From Planctomycetaceae bacterium (GTDB lineage Bacteria; Planctomycetota; Planctomycetia; Planctomycetales; Planctomycetaceae), in assembly GCA_017795105.1 (NCBI GenBank), contig CP051247.1:1922001-1986000 (forward strand): a stretch of 64,000 bases of DNA, in the 5' to 3' direction. The notes beneath the pieces are model-generated. The model searched no databases, had not been told where the DNA came from, and saw nothing but the letters and a program-made list of their open reading frames with translations. Below are positions 46,980-55,533 of this stretch, piece by piece. Made by a program: the position numbers and the translations under genes. Each line of letters starts with the position of its first letter. Position 1 is the stretch's first letter.

Positions 46980-47576
46980 TTACTGGTGGAGTTCGACGAG
47001 GATGGCGCGTTCGAGTTCCAGGTCGCGGCCTTGGGGAATCCAGCCGGAGGGGCGGGACTGGCCGAGGACCGGTGTCAGATCGCGTTTGAGCGGCGAGGTT
47101 TCCTGAAAGGTGGCGCCGCCAGGCGAATTGGCTGTTAGCGCGTCGATGTCTTCCAGTTCTTTGAGAGCGACCACCTGAATCGCGTATTGCGGATGCTTGC
47201 CTTCCTTCACCGGCGTGACGGTCACGACCACTTTGCGGCGAATCGACTGCAATGTACTTTCGAGCCGGTTTTCCCAGCCGACCGATTCCCGATGCCACGG
47301 CTCCATCAGCCCCGAGCCAACCCGATAACGGGTCTCGATGGTGCGGGCCTGGCGGTTTTCGCGTTCAATTTCAAAGTGAAACGCGTGCAGCACATCGATC
47401 GAACGCTCCCAGGCCTCTTCCTGAGACGCAGCCGGGATGACGAGCGGATTGGCAATCGGAGCGGCGTCTGCACCACGTAACGAGTCCCCTCGCGAACGCC
47501 ACTTCTGGGAAGAGCATCCGGAGAAGATGGAAAACAGAATCAACAGGAGGAACACTCGGGTCACACCATGAATCAC
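46980..47576 (-). CDS. hypothetical lipoprotein
   Basis: A short hydrophobic lipoprotein signal (VTRVFLLLILFSIFSGC) ends at a lipobox cysteine, then about 180 residues follow with a folded look: SQEEAWERSIDVLHAFHFEIERE, and RRKVVVTVTPVKEGKHPQYAIQVVA, quoted in parts. No known domain was recognised. The true start is a GTG (47576, or 47564), because the frame further up runs through an inverted-repeat element and contains no sensible protein. No strong ribosome-binding site helps to choose. An envelope role is likely from the signal. Confidence 0.7.
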   Translation of the reverse strand: MIHGVTRVFLLLILFSIFSGCSSQKWRSRGDSLRGADAAPIANPLVIPAASQEEAWERSIDVLHAFHFEIERENRQARTIETRYRVGSGLMEPWHRESVGWENRLESTLQSIRRKVVVTVTPVKEGKHPQYAIQVVALKELEDIDALTANSPGGATFQETSPLKRDLTPVLGQSRPSGWIPQGRDLELERAILVELHQ

Positions 47577-47694
47577 ATCGGAAAGGACAGAAACCAGCCA
47601 CCAGACGGCAGTGGAGAGCGCGGAAGTGTGCCCGATCAGACGATTTCTGGCAACCCCGGTTCGCGAAACGCATTGTGGCTCGAGATGACTGGGG

Positions 47695-47832
47695 CTCACG
47701 CAAAGGCGCCAAGGCGCAAAGAAAGATGGAGAACTCCGAAACAGCAGAACGATATCGTTCATGTCAGACTGTCGGCGAGGAATGAAAGAAAGCCTTCTCC
47801 GCCCTATTTGCGGCTTGGCGCCTTTGCGTGAG
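47695..47832. repeat. 138-bp element with 19-bp terminal inverted repeats
   Basis: Perfect 19-bp inverted ends CTCACGCAAAGGCGCCAAG/CTTGGCGCCTTTGCGTGAG enclose about 100 bp with no gene. It sits upstream of the lipoprotein gene, in the 47577-47957 spacer. It is a different family from the element at 42111 but has the same size and plan. Confidence 0.8.
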
Positions 47833-47858
47833 GCGAGAAGAGTCATCTTTGCCGATCG

Positions 47859-47877
47859 CACTGGCGAGACGCCAGTG
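47859..47877. repeat. REP-like hairpin CACTGGCG
   Basis: The arms CACTGGCG/CGCCAGTG enclose AGA. It belongs to the set of short palindromes in the spacers. A second hairpin (GCACGC-AAGT-GCGTGC, 47942-47957) directly follows the DUF58 stop codon and may end that transcript. Confidence 0.5.
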
Positions 47878-47957
47878 GCACCTGAGAATCGTTCCGCAGC
47901 GAACAGCTCTCTATCTCCCCCCGACGCCCCACTGCAACAAAGCACGCAAGTGCGTGC

Positions 47958-48854
47958 CTAGAAGCGGGCCTGGCGTTGGGAGAGGTATTCGACGAGGGCT
48001 TTGTCGAAGCGGAGGCTGGTGTCGAGGGGGACGTAGTCGACCCCCATGGCGAGGCAATCCTGGCGGTATTGTTCGCGGAGGGCCTGCACCGCATCGAGGT
48101 AATCCTGGCGGATGCCGGAAGCGTCGAACTTCATTTCTTCATCGGTTTCCGGATCGCGGAGGGCGACCGAGCCGCTGAAGGGGAAGCTGACCTCGGCTTC
48201 GTCGAGGATATGGAAGATAATGACATCGTGCCCGGCATGACGGAGCCGACGCAGCGATTGCATCACCGGTTCCGGATCGACCAGCAGATCCGAAAAGAGC
48301 ATGATCAGACTCTTGTGTCGAATCATCGGGGCAAACAACTGCAGAGACTGGGCGACATCGGTTGTCCCGGTCGGTTTGGCCCGGGCGAGCAGTGCCAGAA
48401 TACTGGCCAGCTGCGACCGGCGGCTTTTGGCTCCGAGGATCGTCTGCAGTTTCTCGTCGAACGTCACCAGTCCGACCGGATCCTGCTGGTGGATCATCAT
48501 GTAGGCCAAAGCGGCGGCCAGGGAAACCGCGTACTCGAACTTGGAGAGTTCCTGCCGGAACGTGTAGCCCATGCTCTCGGAGAGATCGAGCAGCAGATAG
48601 CCGGTGATATTCGTCTCGGCCTGATACTTTTTGACGTAATACCGGTCGGTTTTTGCATAGACGAGCCAGTCGATGTCCTTGGGATCATCGCCGGTGGAAT
48701 ACCGCCGGTGTTCGCTGAACTCGACGCTGAAGCCGTGAAACGGACTGGCGTGCAGACCGCTCAGAAAGCCCTCGACAATGAAGCGCGCCCGAAGATCGAG
48801 CCGGGCGACATTGCGGATCACTTCCGGTTTCAGATACTGCTCGGCATTGGCCAT
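47958..48854 (-). CDS. DUF58-domain protein (von Willebrand A-like)
   Basis: The 298-residue protein matches the DUF58 family: the R-x-Y-x-x-G-D-D-P-K-D-I-D-W signature (YSTGDDPKDIDWLVYAK) and a von Willebrand A-like fold with LLDLSESMGY, the metal-site D-x-S-x-S. DUF58 proteins work with MoxR AAA+ ATPases and membrane VWA proteins in envelope or cofactor assembly. No MoxR gene is adjacent here, the upstream neighbour being divergent, so its partners must be encoded elsewhere. It is soluble, without the N-terminal membrane pair seen in many relatives. Confidence 0.92.
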   Translation of the reverse strand: MANAEQYLKPEVIRNVARLDLRARFIVEGFLSGLHASPFHGFSVEFSEHRRYSTGDDPKDIDWLVYAKTDRYYVKKYQAETNITGYLLLDLSESMGYTFRQELSKFEYAVSLAAALAYMMIHQQDPVGLVTFDEKLQTILGAKSRRSQLASILALLARAKPTGTTDVAQSLQLFAPMIRHKSLIMLFSDLLVDPEPVMQSLRRLRHAGHDVIIFHILDEAEVSFPFSGSVALRDPETDEEMKFDASGIRQDYLDAVQALREQYRQDCLAMGVDYVPLDTSLRFDKALVEYLSQRQARF

Positions 48855-48954
48855 GAGGGGTCTCAGCTGAAAGATTGCGGTCCAAGCATCTTACAGGATT
48901 GTGCGACAATTCGTAGGCTGGAACACGCCGTTGTCGCGTGGCGAGTGGGGTTAT

Positions 48955-49083
48955 TTCACCACGGAGACTCAGAGGGCACGGAGATTCTTCCGTGAGACCA
49001 CACGCCAACCCCTAAGCGGTACGGATTTAGTGAGGGATTTGATTTCGCTCGGATTTACAGTTCTCTGTGACCTCTGTGGTTTA
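48955..49083. repeat. 129-bp element with terminal inverted repeats (second copy)
   Basis: The ends TTCACCACGGAGACTCAGAG and CTCTGTGACCTCTGTGGTTTAC resemble those at 42111-42243, with the centre diverged. It lies in the divergent spacer between the DUF58 and TPR lipoprotein genes (48855-49372); no gene or other feature was seen in the rest of that spacer. Confidence 0.7.
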
Positions 49084-49372
49084 CTTCTGTTCTCACTCAT
49101 CGCATCCCGGTCTTCGATTTGCGGCTATGGTATCGATCCGCACATCGCCGCTACGGAACTTCACTGAATGGGGCTCTGTAATTTTTACAGAAGCAGGCTG
49201 GATTTGGGCTCTGAGGAGCCGATTTGGCACTCACCTCGACACCCGGCCGCCATTTCCGTTATACGACGCGGTTGCAGAGCCGATTCCGGCTCACAATGCG
49301 CCATTCTCTGACGATTTCGGTTGATGTTCGACCGTCTCATGAACGACCTGTTCCCCGATCCGTGGAACGATT

Positions 49373-51448
49373 ATGAAACGATCTCTCCTGATTCTGGCCT
49401 GTAGCGGCTGCCTTCTGACCGGCTGCCAGTCTGCAAACATGAATCCTACGAGCTGGGTACGCAATCCGTTCCGGCCGAAGTCGACGCATACCTTCGATCA
49501 AACCGCCCAAGCCAGCCGCGCCATCCCTGCCTCGTCTCAGACCGGCGCTGGCGATGCCTTTGCCAAGGGTGAAGAAGCACTCAAGAGCGGCAGCTACAAA
49601 TCGGCCCGCAAACACTTCCTGGAAGTGGTCCAGGCCGATCCGGAAAATGCCGCCGCCCATCACCGACTCGGTTACATCGGCGATAAGCAGGAAGACTACC
49701 AGGCGGCCGAGATTCACTACCTGGCCGCACTGCGTCTCGAACCGGACGATGCCAACATTGCCTGTGACCTCGGCTACTCCTACCTGCTGCAGAACCGCAC
49801 GAAGGACAGTCGTCGCTTCCTCGAAAAAGCGTTGAAGATCGATCCCAATCATCAGGCTAGCCTGCTCAATCTTGCGGGTATACTGGCCAAGGACGGGGAT
49901 TACGACGGAGCCCTGGCCCTGTTCCGACAGGCCGGTTCGGAAGAAGAAGCCCAGGCGAACATGGCCCGACTCTTCCCGCAGGGTCGCCCGGCGGGAGCCG
50001 ACCAGATTCAGCTGGCCAGCAACAATCAGCGTCAGGGTCAGCCGAACAACCGCGAGGGTCTGCAGAACTTTCAGAAGTTGCCCGTCGCCCAGAATCCCGG
50101 AACTCCGAAAAAGAAGTTGCCGAAGGATATTTCTCAGCTCGATCCCCGGGAGATCCCACCGGATCAGATCAACAATGTCTTCGCACAGATCGATGCCGAG
50201 TTTGAAGAGCAGCGTCTGCAGAAGCAAAATCCGCCGCAACAGAACACGGCCCCGGCTCCTCAGGCCGCTCCGATGCCGAATGTCGCCCGGAATCAAAATC
50301 GACCTTCACAGCCGGGCCAAACGATGCCGACCTCGTCGGTGCCTGGTCATCTGCCAATGCAGTCGGCTCCACAGGTTTCTCAGCAACAGCCACAACCGAG
50401 TCCGCAAACAGAAGCCGGTCAGTTACCTCAGTCGCCGTATGCCCAGCAAATGCCTCAGCCGACGCCGATCGCCAGTCAGCCGGCTCAGCAACAGCAGTCC
50501 GCACCTCAGATGCCCGGTCCGTATGATGATTACGCCGTTGTCGGTCTGACACCGAACACGGACACCGCGGCACAGGACCATCAGAATGCCGTGCCGACCC
50601 CTCCGGAAATGAACACGCTCCCCGCGTCCGGATCGCCAGCTGCTGGTGCGCCTCAGTTGACCAGCTCGGGCCCTCCAGGACTCCCTCCGATGAATACCGT
50701 GCCGCATCAGACGGCTGGACTCAACGGCAATACGTCGTCTTCACAGCAGAACGTGATGTCGCTGGCTCTACAAATGGGGATGAACGCAGGTCCCGGCCAG
50801 ATGTTCCCGGTTCAAACAGGTTCCGGCGTCAGCTCCTCCGGTGCGCCCGTAGCCATGCCGGGAAGTCAGCGGTTGCAGATCGACACCGAGCCGACACCAA
50901 GTCCGGTCGCGGGAATGAACACCCCGTTGATGCCGGCCCTCAATGCTCCGCAGATGCCGCCGGTGCAATACGGTCTGCATCAGCAGAATTCTGTTGAGCC
51001 GATGACAGGCACCAGCGTGCAACAGGTCAATGGTCAGCAATTGGGCGATGTTCAAGCCTCTTCAGGAAGTGCGATCCGTGAGTGGCCTCACTCCTCGCCT
51101 CAGTCGACTCCTGCAATGACCACGCCGCAGAACAGTCCGAACGCCCCGGCTCCAGCGAACGCTCCCTCGTCGAACGCCGAGACGCCCTGGCTTGAATCCT
51201 CGAATTCGTCGAACGGGGATATCTGGGGGCAGTCGAATCCGCAGATCGCACCGGCTGGAAACATGCCGCAGCAGTGGCCTCATTCACCGCAGGCTCAGAA
51301 CGGATCCGGCTCCAATGAAGTTGTCGTCCATCGCCGGGCCACGCCACCGAGCACGATGCCGACCGGTGCCGCGACTCCGACGAATCCGTCTTCGAACCAG
51401 TCGATTCCGATGAGCTCGCTGCCGGAAGTCGTGCCACAGTACCGATAG
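49373..51448 (+). CDS. TPR lipoprotein with long Gln/Pro-rich tail
   Basis: The 691-residue protein has a lipoprotein signal (MKRSLLILACSGCLLTGC, Cys18). Residues 60-200 form three to four tetratricopeptide repeats (for example FAKGEEALKSGSYKSARKHF, and AAAHHRLGYIGDKQEDYQAA), which usually hold partner proteins. The remaining ~480 residues are low complexity: Gln, Pro, Met, Ala, Ser and Asn, likely unfolded. The plan suggests an outer-membrane-attached scaffold with a long flexible tail. The start follows a typical lipoprotein signal, so the first ATG is secure. No partner gene is adjacent. Confidence 0.85.
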   Translation: MKRSLLILACSGCLLTGCQSANMNPTSWVRNPFRPKSTHTFDQTAQASRAIPASSQTGAGDAFAKGEEALKSGSYKSARKHFLEVVQADPENAAAHHRLGYIGDKQEDYQAAEIHYLAALRLEPDDANIACDLGYSYLLQNRTKDSRRFLEKALKIDPNHQASLLNLAGILAKDGDYDGALALFRQAGSEEEAQANMARLFPQGRPAGADQIQLASNNQRQGQPNNREGLQNFQKLPVAQNPGTPKKKLPKDISQLDPREIPPDQINNVFAQIDAEFEEQRLQKQNPPQQNTAPAPQAAPMPNVARNQNRPSQPGQTMPTSSVPGHLPMQSAPQVSQQQPQPSPQTEAGQLPQSPYAQQMPQPTPIASQPAQQQQSAPQMPGPYDDYAVVGLTPNTDTAAQDHQNAVPTPPEMNTLPASGSPAAGAPQLTSSGPPGLPPMNTVPHQTAGLNGNTSSSQQNVMSLALQMGMNAGPGQMFPVQTGSGVSSSGAPVAMPGSQRLQIDTEPTPSPVAGMNTPLMPALNAPQMPPVQYGLHQQNSVEPMTGTSVQQVNGQQLGDVQASSGSAIREWPHSSPQSTPAMTTPQNSPNAPAPANAPSSNAETPWLESSNSSNGDIWGQSNPQIAPAGNMPQQWPHSPQAQNGSGSNEVVVHRRATPPSTMPTGAATPTNPSSNQSIPMSSLPEVVPQYR

Positions 51449-51469
51449 CCATCGGAAGAGTCGGTTCTC

Positions 51470-51868
51470 TCACTCGGCCTGCATCACCCGCAGCAGTTGA
51501 TCGATCTCAGCTCGGGCGCGGACAGACAGTGTCCCATCACCGAGGAACGGTTCGGCCTCGAAGCCGACCTGACTGGCCAGCTGCTCGGCCCGTTCGGAAC
51601 TGCAGTGTCGCTGCAGTTGACGCACCAGAGTGACAAAGCCTTCGTCCCGGGCCACGTCGGCGGCTGAGTCGTGCCGATTCAGCAGATGATGCGGAGCGGT
51701 GCGGGCGACGATCTCGCGGCACGCGTCTGCGATTTCGAGTTCGCCCAGCTGACAGGCGTGATGCATCGCGAGCACGAGAAAGCGATCTCTGCCCGGCGGC
51801 TGCCCTTTTTGATGGGCGGTCGCGGCCAGAGACAGCACGTTCAACAGGTCGCGATCGTGGGCACTCAT
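51470..51868 (-). CDS. helical hypothetical protein coupled to mch
   Basis: The 132-residue protein is predicted helical, with alternating patches such as FLVLAMHHACQLGELEIADA and GFVTLVRQLQRHCSSERAEQ that resemble ankyrin- or HEAT-like repeats. No membrane helix or signal is seen. Its start overlaps the mch stop by ATGA, so it is co-translated with mch and may act in the same C1 pathway or help assemble it. The family is not one I recognise. Confidence 0.72.
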   Translation of the reverse strand: MSAHDRDLLNVLSLAATAHQKGQPPGRDRFLVLAMHHACQLGELEIADACREIVARTAPHHLLNRHDSAADVARDEGFVTLVRQLQRHCSSERAEQLASQVGFEAEPFLGDGTLSVRARAEIDQLLRVMQAE

Positions 51869-52818
51869 TGGATTCCGAACGATTCCCGCAGCAGGTCTTC
51901 ATTCACCTCGCCGAAACACTGCACATTTCCGGTTTCGATGTTCTGAAAAACGATCTGAGCCGGACTGAAGAGCAGCGGATCGATCTTATAAAAGTCGCAT
52001 CCTGCTCCTTCGAAAATCTTCTTGAACGGGCGGCCATAGTCCGAGGACGCCCCGGACGGAACTTTCGGACCAATCTCGGCGATCGACTCGTCATCGCCCC
52101 GGACATAGAAGGTGATCCTTCCGCCATAGAGGATGGCGTCGTTGGTCCGCCCTATCGCGGTCAGCGTATCGGCCGCGACGGGCGAAAGCGGTGCCGTGCC
52201 GACGGCCGAGTGAATACGATGAACATCGAACCCGAGTTCGTACAGTTTGTGCATGCCGGTTTCGACGGCCCGGGCGTTAATCTGCAAACTGCCGGCGATG
52301 CTCGATGTCGAAGCCGCCAGCAGGATCAGATTCCGCGGCTCGACCTTGGCTTTGGTGGCGATCTCCCGAACGACGTGCGAATCGGGCAGCTTGTCGGTTT
52401 CGAGCACGCCGACACTGCAGTAGAAGTGCTCGGTGTATCCCAGGCGGTGAAACAGATCTTCCCGAGCCGCGTTGGCCCGCATCGGACCGGAGCCCATGGC
52501 GAAGTAGTCGCCGACACGCACTTCCCAGCCGGCATACTGGCTGTAGAGACAGGCACTGACGGGAAAGTCGGAGGTCAACTGCACGATCGGCCAGTTGATG
52601 GAGCCGATCGCTCCGGTGTGCAGAGTGACATCGGCCTGGTCGGACGTGCAAACCTGGGCAAGCAGGAGGCCTGCCGAGAGGCTGCCCAGCGCGTTGACGC
52701 CAAAATCGAGAACGCGGGCTCCGCAGTCGAGTTCTTCGACTTCGACCCCTAATTCTCCGGGATTGTCCACGATATTGTCGACGAGGTCCCAGGCACGGGC
52801 GTTCAGAATTCGAGGCAT
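51865..52818 (-). CDS. mch: methenyltetrahydromethanopterin cyclohydrolase
   Basis: Mch interconverts methenyl- and formyl-tetrahydromethanopterin (H4MPT) in C1 transfer. The 317-residue protein follows the family along its length: LDCGARVLDFGVNALGSLSAGLLLAQVC, quoted in part; DYFAMGSGPMRA; FDVHRIHSAVGTAPLSPVA; and ITFYVRGDDE. H4MPT-linked genes are found in methanogens, methylotrophs and also in planctomycetes, where they are thought to oxidise or detoxify formaldehyde. The start ATG 52818 is chosen over a longer frame because family proteins begin with about NARAWDLVD. No other H4MPT gene is in the window. Confidence 0.92.
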   Translation of the reverse strand: MPRILNARAWDLVDNIVDNPGELGVEVEELDCGARVLDFGVNALGSLSAGLLLAQVCTSDQADVTLHTGAIGSINWPIVQLTSDFPVSACLYSQYAGWEVRVGDYFAMGSGPMRANAAREDLFHRLGYTEHFYCSVGVLETDKLPDSHVVREIATKAKVEPRNLILLAASTSSIAGSLQINARAVETGMHKLYELGFDVHRIHSAVGTAPLSPVAADTLTAIGRTNDAILYGGRITFYVRGDDESIAEIGPKVPSGASSDYGRPFKKIFEGAGCDFYKIDPLLFSPAQIVFQNIETGNVQCFGEVNEDLLRESFGIQ

Positions 52819-53262
52819 AGCGCGGTGTGTTTCTCTCTGGCCGGGGACGCAATTTTTGAAGCGTTTTATCTTTGCGATTTCATGGAAGGGAAACAAGCGA
52901 AGCGTTTGTGACCGTCCGGCCACCCCCGAGGCAACGTGTCAATTCTACATTTCCGGAGGCCAAATCGGCCCGATTCGAGCCCTTCGAGAACCGATTTGGG
53001 CCGTCGCGGAGAACATCTTGACCGGATCGGCGGCGTCACGTACGTTCTGCATCCCACCTTTCCGGGACGAAGGGGCCATCATGGACTCATCAACCGTCCC
53101 ACCTGTCTGAAGATTCCTTGAATTTCTGCCTTGAGAGCAAAGCGACTTCCGTTCGCAACTCCCGGGCAACCTCGGCCGACTTCGGTCGATCGAACCAGTC
53201 CCACCTTGAACAGTCTGCTCCTTCCCCTCCTTTCGAGCAGCCAATTTCCGTCAGGATGTTTC
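52819..53262. other. divergent spacer with hairpin
   Basis: The 444-bp spacer between mch and the FlgI-domain gene holds a long imperfect hairpin (52958-53002) with arms GGCCAAATCGG/CCGATTTGGGCC. It has no T-run. It could be a leader structure or another palindromic repeat. No gene was seen. Confidence 0.4.
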
Positions 53263-55401
53263 ATGTCCGCATTCCGCCCCGACTTTGATGTTCCGGCATC
53301 GGCTTCGATCCTGAAATCGCTCCCTGGTCTCCGCTGCCATGGCGCGGTGAACAGAACGAATCTCGTCACTCCACTGCTGCTCATGCTCTGCATCGGGCTG
53401 ACCGGCTGCATGGAGATGAACCTGATGACTCCGGTCATTCAATCGATGAAATTCAAGAGCACGGCGAGAGACGAAGAACGCGATGCCTTCGAGGATGACT
53501 TCGACCTGGAAGGTCCGGAAGAAGTCCGGCCTCCCTTCATCGGCGATTATGTGGTCGTTTCCGGTTTGAACCTGGTCGTGCTCGAAGGGGTCGGCCTGGT
53601 GACCGGTCTCGACGGCACTGGCGGCGACCCGCCGCCTTCCCAGTACCGCACTCAACTGCTGCAGGACATGCGGCGGCGTGAAGTCGAAGAACCGAACCGC
53701 ATCATCAGTTCGCCCTCAACGGCTCTCGTGATCGTGCGTGCTTACCTGCCGCCTCTGGTTGAACCCGGCGAGAAGTTCGATGTCGAAGTTCGCGTGCCGG
53801 AAGGAAGTACAACGACGAGTCTCAATGGCGGCTGGCTGCTGGAATGCAGTTTGACCGAACGAGCCATCGTGGCCGGTCGAGGAGTGCTCGAAGGTAAAGA
53901 ACGGGCACGCGCCCAGGGGCCAATTCTGGTGTCCACCGGCGAGAACGAGTCCAACAGTCTGCTGCGTCGCGGTCGAATCGTCGGCGGCGGTGTCGGCCTG
54001 GAAACTCGCGACATGACCCTGCTGACCAAGAACGACTATCGCAGTGTTCGTAACACGACCCGTATCGCGGCCAAGATCGGCGAACGATTCTTCAGCTACG
54101 ACCGCTACGGACATCGTGAGCCTCTGTCGAAGGCCAAGACGGATCAGAAGATCGAACTGCGAATTCATCCCACCTATAAAGACAACTTCCCGCGATACAT
54201 TCAGGTCATCCAGGCGATTGCCTTCCGCGAAACCGATGTCGAGAAACAGGTCCGCGTCGAGCGGCTGGAAAAGGAACTGCTGATCCCCGAGAAAGCCGAA
54301 CGGGCCACTCTGGAACTCGAAGCTCTCGGTCCGGAAGCGATTCCATCGCTGAAGAAAGGACTGGAAGCGAAATATCTGGAATGCCGCTTCTACTCAGCGG
54401 TCGCTCTGGCCTACCTGGGCGAACCGGCTGGCCTGGAAACGCTCTATCAGGCTGCCCGAGACGAACCAGCCTTCCGCGTCTTCGCTCTGGCGGCAATGAC
54501 CGGCGTTGAAGGTGGCGAGACGTTCGTCTATCTGCGACAGCTGATGGACGAACCGATCATGGAAACCAGATACGGTGCCTTCCGGTGTATGACGACGATC
54601 GACGACAACGAGCCATTCGTGAAGGGGGAACTCCTGAACGAACAGTGTCGTCTGCATCCGCTCGATGTCGCCGGAGAACCGATGATTCACCTCACACATC
54701 GTCAGAAGGCCGAGATCGTGCTGTTTGGATCCGAACAGGAGTTCCGGACGCCGATGGCATTGAATGCCGGTCCGCACATCATGGTCAACTGCCCCACAGG
54801 ATCGGACGAAGTCGTCGTGAGCCGATATCGCGTCGGCCAGAAAGATCAACGGAAAGTGGTCTCCCGCAAGATTGCGGATGTCATTCGGGCAGCCGCCGAG
54901 ATGGGAGCCAGCTATCCGGACCTGGCACAGATGCTCGTTCAGGCAGAGCGGCAGAAGAACCTTCCCGGCAAGATCGGCATCGACATGCTGCCGGAAGCCG
55001 GCCGCTACTACGAACGGCCGGACTCTCCAGATGGAACAACCACCAAGAAAAAGAAGACGCGAGTCGGTCGCTCAAGCATGGCTCCGAACCCGTTCACAAA
55101 AGGAACGGCCGACGAAGATGCCGTGAGCACAAAACCGCTCATGACCGAAGAACTGCTGCAGGATGGCTCTCAGCCGGCCGACGTCGGCGAGGAGACTGAG
55201 ATGCAGAACGAAGTCGAACCGGTTGATGAACCGTCCGCCGAATCGACCGAAGCCCCACCGGCTCAGACTGCTGAGCTTCCCAAAGAGGACGCTCCCCCCC
55301 AGGAGAACGAGGGGTTCAGTCCGCTCAAGAAGCTCAAGCAGATGATGAAGCACGAGCGGAACGGCGAAATGTTGTATCCCGAAATTGAGGAAGAGGAGTG
55401 A
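53263..55401 (+). CDS. lipoprotein with FlgI-like domain and HEAT-like repeats
   Basis: The 712-residue protein has an N-terminal segment with a membrane helix and lipobox (LLLMLCIGLTGC). The region about 95-340 resembles the flagellar P-ring protein FlgI: VSGLNLVVLEGVGLVTGLDGTGGDPP, in part; EPNRIISSPSTALVIVRA, where FlgI assembles; and DVEVRVPEGSTTTSLNGGWL. The next part (about 340-480) has HEAT-like helical repeats. The C-terminus is acidic and disordered. No flagellar gene is adjacent. It may form a ring-like envelope structure of another kind, which is a guess. ATG 53263 matches the start of the FlgI-type planctomycete proteins better than the longer frame. Confidence 0.8.
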   Translation: MSAFRPDFDVPASASILKSLPGLRCHGAVNRTNLVTPLLLMLCIGLTGCMEMNLMTPVIQSMKFKSTARDEERDAFEDDFDLEGPEEVRPPFIGDYVVVSGLNLVVLEGVGLVTGLDGTGGDPPPSQYRTQLLQDMRRREVEEPNRIISSPSTALVIVRAYLPPLVEPGEKFDVEVRVPEGSTTTSLNGGWLLECSLTERAIVAGRGVLEGKERARAQGPILVSTGENESNSLLRRGRIVGGGVGLETRDMTLLTKNDYRSVRNTTRIAAKIGERFFSYDRYGHREPLSKAKTDQKIELRIHPTYKDNFPRYIQVIQAIAFRETDVEKQVRVERLEKELLIPEKAERATLELEALGPEAIPSLKKGLEAKYLECRFYSAVALAYLGEPAGLETLYQAARDEPAFRVFALAAMTGVEGGETFVYLRQLMDEPIMETRYGAFRCMTTIDDNEPFVKGELLNEQCRLHPLDVAGEPMIHLTHRQKAEIVLFGSEQEFRTPMALNAGPHIMVNCPTGSDEVVVSRYRVGQKDQRKVVSRKIADVIRAAAEMGASYPDLAQMLVQAERQKNLPGKIGIDMLPEAGRYYERPDSPDGTTTKKKKTRVGRSSMAPNPFTKGTADEDAVSTKPLMTEELLQDGSQPADVGEETEMQNEVEPVDEPSAESTEAPPAQTAELPKEDAPPQENEGFSPLKKLKQMMKHERNGEMLYPEIEEEE

Positions 55402-55533
55402 ATCGAAGCCTTCCCCTTCGTGGCATCGCAGTCCCGCTGATGCCATCTGTTAATGCCGGTCCCGGTTCGGGAGGCTGACGATGCTCTCCCGTCAGCCTCC
55501 TGCCGGGATCACGTCCTTGCCCAGAAGTCTGTC

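Noticed and set aside
53263..55401. Functional flagellar P-ring gene
   Set aside because: It has a lipobox, HEAT-like repeats and no flagellar neighbours, so a flagellar role is not supported.
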